Positions 24,949-27,064 of a stretch of DNA of 27,064 nucleotides are shown here, one piece after another (the stretch's first letter is position 1; each line of letters begins with the position of its first letter). The position numbers and the translations under genes are program-made. Origin of the DNA: G020351775 sp039588335 (GTDB lineage: Bacteria; Gemmatimonadota; Gemmatimonadetes; Gemmatimonadales; GWC2-71-9). Under the pieces are notes generated by a model, which made no database searches, had not been told where the DNA came from, and was given only the letters and a program-made list of their open reading frames with translations. The stretch is taken from assembly GCA_039588335.1 (NCBI GenBank), contig JBDGZZ010000106.1, positions 1 to 27,064 of the forward strand, written 5' to 3'.

Positions 24949-26477
24949 CTAGTTCTTCTCCAGTTGCTCGAGCTTCTCGCGCAATTCTGTGTCTTCTGGG
25001 TCGAGTTCCAGTGCGCGCTCGTAGCTTTGTTTCGCCTTTATGTCATCCCCGATCTCCACGTAAGAGTCGCCGAGACTGCCCCAGGCATTGGAGGAGCGCG
25101 GAAACTGCTCGCAGTTCAGCTCGAAGATGGCTACCGCCTCCGCCTTTTTGCCGTGTTGGCTCATCGCGCGGCCCAATGCATCGAGCTGACCTTCGGAAAA
25201 GTCCCATGTATCTGGCTCTTCAGCCTTCAATCGCTGGTACTCCGCGATGGCGGCGTCGATGCCACGGGACATTAGGGTATGGACGAGCTGCTGCCCAATG
25301 CCGGGGAGTTCCTCCGCGGCGCGCTCATTCAGCTCCAGCCGCTGCCCAGACTTGTAGCATGCTCGGATGTTCCTCAGAGCTCTCATGTCATCTAGTGGAT
25401 TCGATTCGAGCACGACGAAGCTGGCTTCTGCTCCGTCGACGAATGCGCCGATCTCACGGTCAGGGAAGATCCACTTGGGAGTATCGAGAGTCAGCATCCG
25501 TAGGAGTTGTTCTGACTGGAGAGTGCCCAGCGATTGGATCTTCAAAACTTCATCGACTACCGAGGCCTGGCTGTCCGTTCCCAGAATGAGCGTCACACCA
25601 GCTCGCTGGAGAATCTCGAGATTGGAACGATGGAGAGCATCGAGATCGGCGACGCCCTCGCTGGGACGATGGCTCAGGACCGTCGTCACGACCCTCGTCC
25701 CATGCGATGCAGCGAGACTCGCATCTGCTTCTTCGAGGGGTTCGAGTGAAAGTCGTAACGGGAAGTAATGTGTGCAGAAACGCGAAGCCCAGACGCATGG
25801 GCGCGCTCCACAATATTCGGCACGAGTTGAGGATCCAGCCCACGCTTTCCGTAGAATGCAGGATCGTCCTTGCGGGCCGAATGGTGTTCCGATCTCTCGA
25901 GGTAGATCTTCAGGAAATCGGGTCTCTTAGAGAGAATCTCTGCCCATTGATCTTCGAGCATCCTTGAATCATCGATGATGAAGTACGCGTCGCCGGCCAT
26001 TTGATCGGCTTTCGGGGTATCTTCGAAGATCTGGATAGGGTGCCCGCCCGAGCACGTGAGGCCACCATTGGCAAAGCGCGCATCGACCGTCTCCGTGACA
26101 AGAGCCGTTTCGCGTGCAGGCGTGGATGTTGACGCGATGCTGTTCGGATTCGCGACATAAAAGACGCCGTTTGCTATGAATCGCTGGCTTTCGGCCGGAT
26201 ATTCGCCGTTGCCAATTCCGTGGGTGTGCGCATTGCCGAATCCGGGAACAACCCATCCTTCCCCGAGATCGACGATTGTTGCGTCTTCTTCCCAGCTCTC
26301 TCGAAAAACTCCATCCACTACGAAGAAATCTCGCTGTATGAAGGCGGACCCATCGTACCAGTGGCCGTTCACGAAACGTTGCGCTTCGCTCGCGTACGAC
26401 ATACCCGGGCTGAGCAGCAGAAGCACGGCACCAATCATGACGCCCAAAAAGAATCGCTTATGTGAGTCTCTTGTCAT
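24949..26477 (-). pseudogene. Secreted amidohydrolase with C-terminal TPR, broken by a short deletion
   Basis: This metal-dependent amidohydrolase (imidazolonepropionase/prolidase-like group) has a signal peptide (FFLGVMIGAVLLLLSPG, cleavage after SYAS). The zinc motif HTHGIGN and the later HASGLRVSAHI follow in the first part (26477 to about 25746). The second part (about 25744 to 24949) is in another frame. It begins LEPLEEADASLAASHGTRVV and carries the LGTDS metal ligand, then a TPR-like tail (AKQSYERALELDPEDTELRE). Between YDFH and LEPLEEAD the family normally has about 12-15 residues (A-G-V-D-E-I-x-H-type), so an out-of-frame loss of about 40 bp is likely. The ATG at 26477 is preceded by GAGGAGA. 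It is either a pseudogene or a sequence error. The substrate is unknown. Confidence 0.8.
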
Positions 26478-26789
26478 GGGTTCTCCTCGGCTGGCTGCTT
26501 GCTGTCGACCGTATTTGCGTCGAATGCATCTCAGGTTGGCCGGCCCCGCAGAGATTGGCTGCACAGGCTGGCCACGGCAGGTCAGTTCCAGTCAACTCTA
26601 CCCTGGCTCTGAAGGGCACGCAAACGGAAACATCCCGCTTACGAAGGTGACTTCGGTATCGGGTCTGCTCTCCGAAACCCGCTCCGCCGCGACGAGCCAA
26701 AGGCAGGCAGATTTTCGTCTTCGTCAGGTGGGCTTTGGAACCTTCTCGCAGGTTTCTAATGAGTGACCGACTTCTGATCCACTGGAAGG
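26478..26789. other. Upstream region of the amidohydrolase gene
   Basis: About 310 bp should hold the promoter. No clear boxes, gene or RNA are visible. Confidence 0.35.
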
Positions 26790-27005
26790 CTTGGCATCCC
26801 TTTGGCTACCCCATCAATGTCCGCTAGCGCCCGCGGGTGTCCGCTGGTGTCCACTTCAAGTGGAGCGCTTCATGGGCTGTCAAGTCCGTGGAGCGTCTGT
26901 ATTTCTCTGCGGCGAAACGTGTTCCAGCGGTCAGGCTTGACGTGAGTGAGTTCTCGTTCCAGCACGTTTCGAGACCGTCCAGTTAAACCACTCCTGCACC
27001 TCTCC
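26790..27005 (-). repeat. Attachment-site-like composite repeat, copy 4 (type B)
   Basis: The leader TTTGGCTACCCCATC is followed by four 10-bp units at 26818-26857 (three TGTCC-type, one CGCCC). A 13-14-bp hairpin with G-T pairs lies at 26865-26895. GGCGAAACGTGTTCC follows, also nearly present in copy 3. The tRNA-Ser 5' half lies at 26967-27005 and is identical to that in copies 1 and 2. The distance from units to tRNA half is 110 bp, as in copy 3. Confidence 0.8.
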
Positions 27006-27064
27006 GGGGGTGATTGCTAACAACTTACCGGGTGCGAAGCAACGGTCTCGAATTGGCTGGCGAA

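Overview
The window is a GC-rich stretch from an uncultured, probably free-living Gram-negative bacterium. Outer-membrane beta-barrels, signal peptides, an Omp85 protein and a lipoprotein show the envelope type. A Ser/Thr kinase with a PD40 propeller, an amidohydrolase-TPR protein and a membrane spermidine-synthase-TPR protein are typical of Acidobacteriota, Gemmatimonadota, Myxococcota and similar soil or marine lineages. I cannot fix the phylum from the sequence.

Layout. (1) 1-972 is an IS481-type insertion sequence that starts at or before the window edge. (2) 1278-7227, all on the minus strand, is a light-response module. It holds two fasciclin-domain secreted-protein genes, a cobalamin-binding MerR regulator of the LitR/CarH type, a class II photolyase and a broken SDR-family gene translationally coupled to it. 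The two leading promoters share an 11-bp motif over the -35 box. (3) 7228-9146 is mostly IS3-family debris and repeats. (4) 9147-16132 is an AraC-type regulator divergent from a plus-strand run of five envelope genes: two MetA-type barrels, a periplasmic sulfatase, a one-POTRA Omp85 protein and a DUF2490 protein. (5) 17260-20056 is a frameshifted membrane spermidine-synthase-like gene with TPRs, followed by a secreted CHRD protein. (6) 21391-26477 holds a transmembrane Ser/Thr kinase with a PD40 propeller, an IS3-family fragment cluster and an amidohydrolase-TPR gene broken by a small internal deletion.

The most unusual signal lies between the genes. A composite repeat occurs four times in full, always in the same orientation (ending at 8623, 16795, 21298 and 27005), and once in degenerate form (about 8680-8850). 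Each full copy has 3-4 tandem 10-bp units of consensus TGTCCNCTNN, then a hairpin, then a 39-bp block that is exactly the 5' half of a tRNA-Ser(CGA), from acceptor base 1 to the last base of the anticodon loop. The distance from the 10-bp units to the tRNA half is fixed at 89 bp in two copies and 110 bp in the other two. The degenerate copy keeps an anticodon-loop-like core at 110 bp. This is how a tyrosine-integrase attachment site would look: helically phased arm sites plus a tRNA anticodon-loop core. The sites cut the window into blocks of about 8.2, 4.5 and 5.7 kb of unrelated cargo, with no recombinase in sight. I propose a tandem array of tRNA-Ser-anchored mobile cassettes served in trans. 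A second, more decayed repeat pair (about 4250-4420 and 16306-16486) carries a tRNA-Lys(CTT)-like anticodon arm and may be another site of the same kind. Three genes are disrupted, which fits an accessory island but could partly reflect sequence error.
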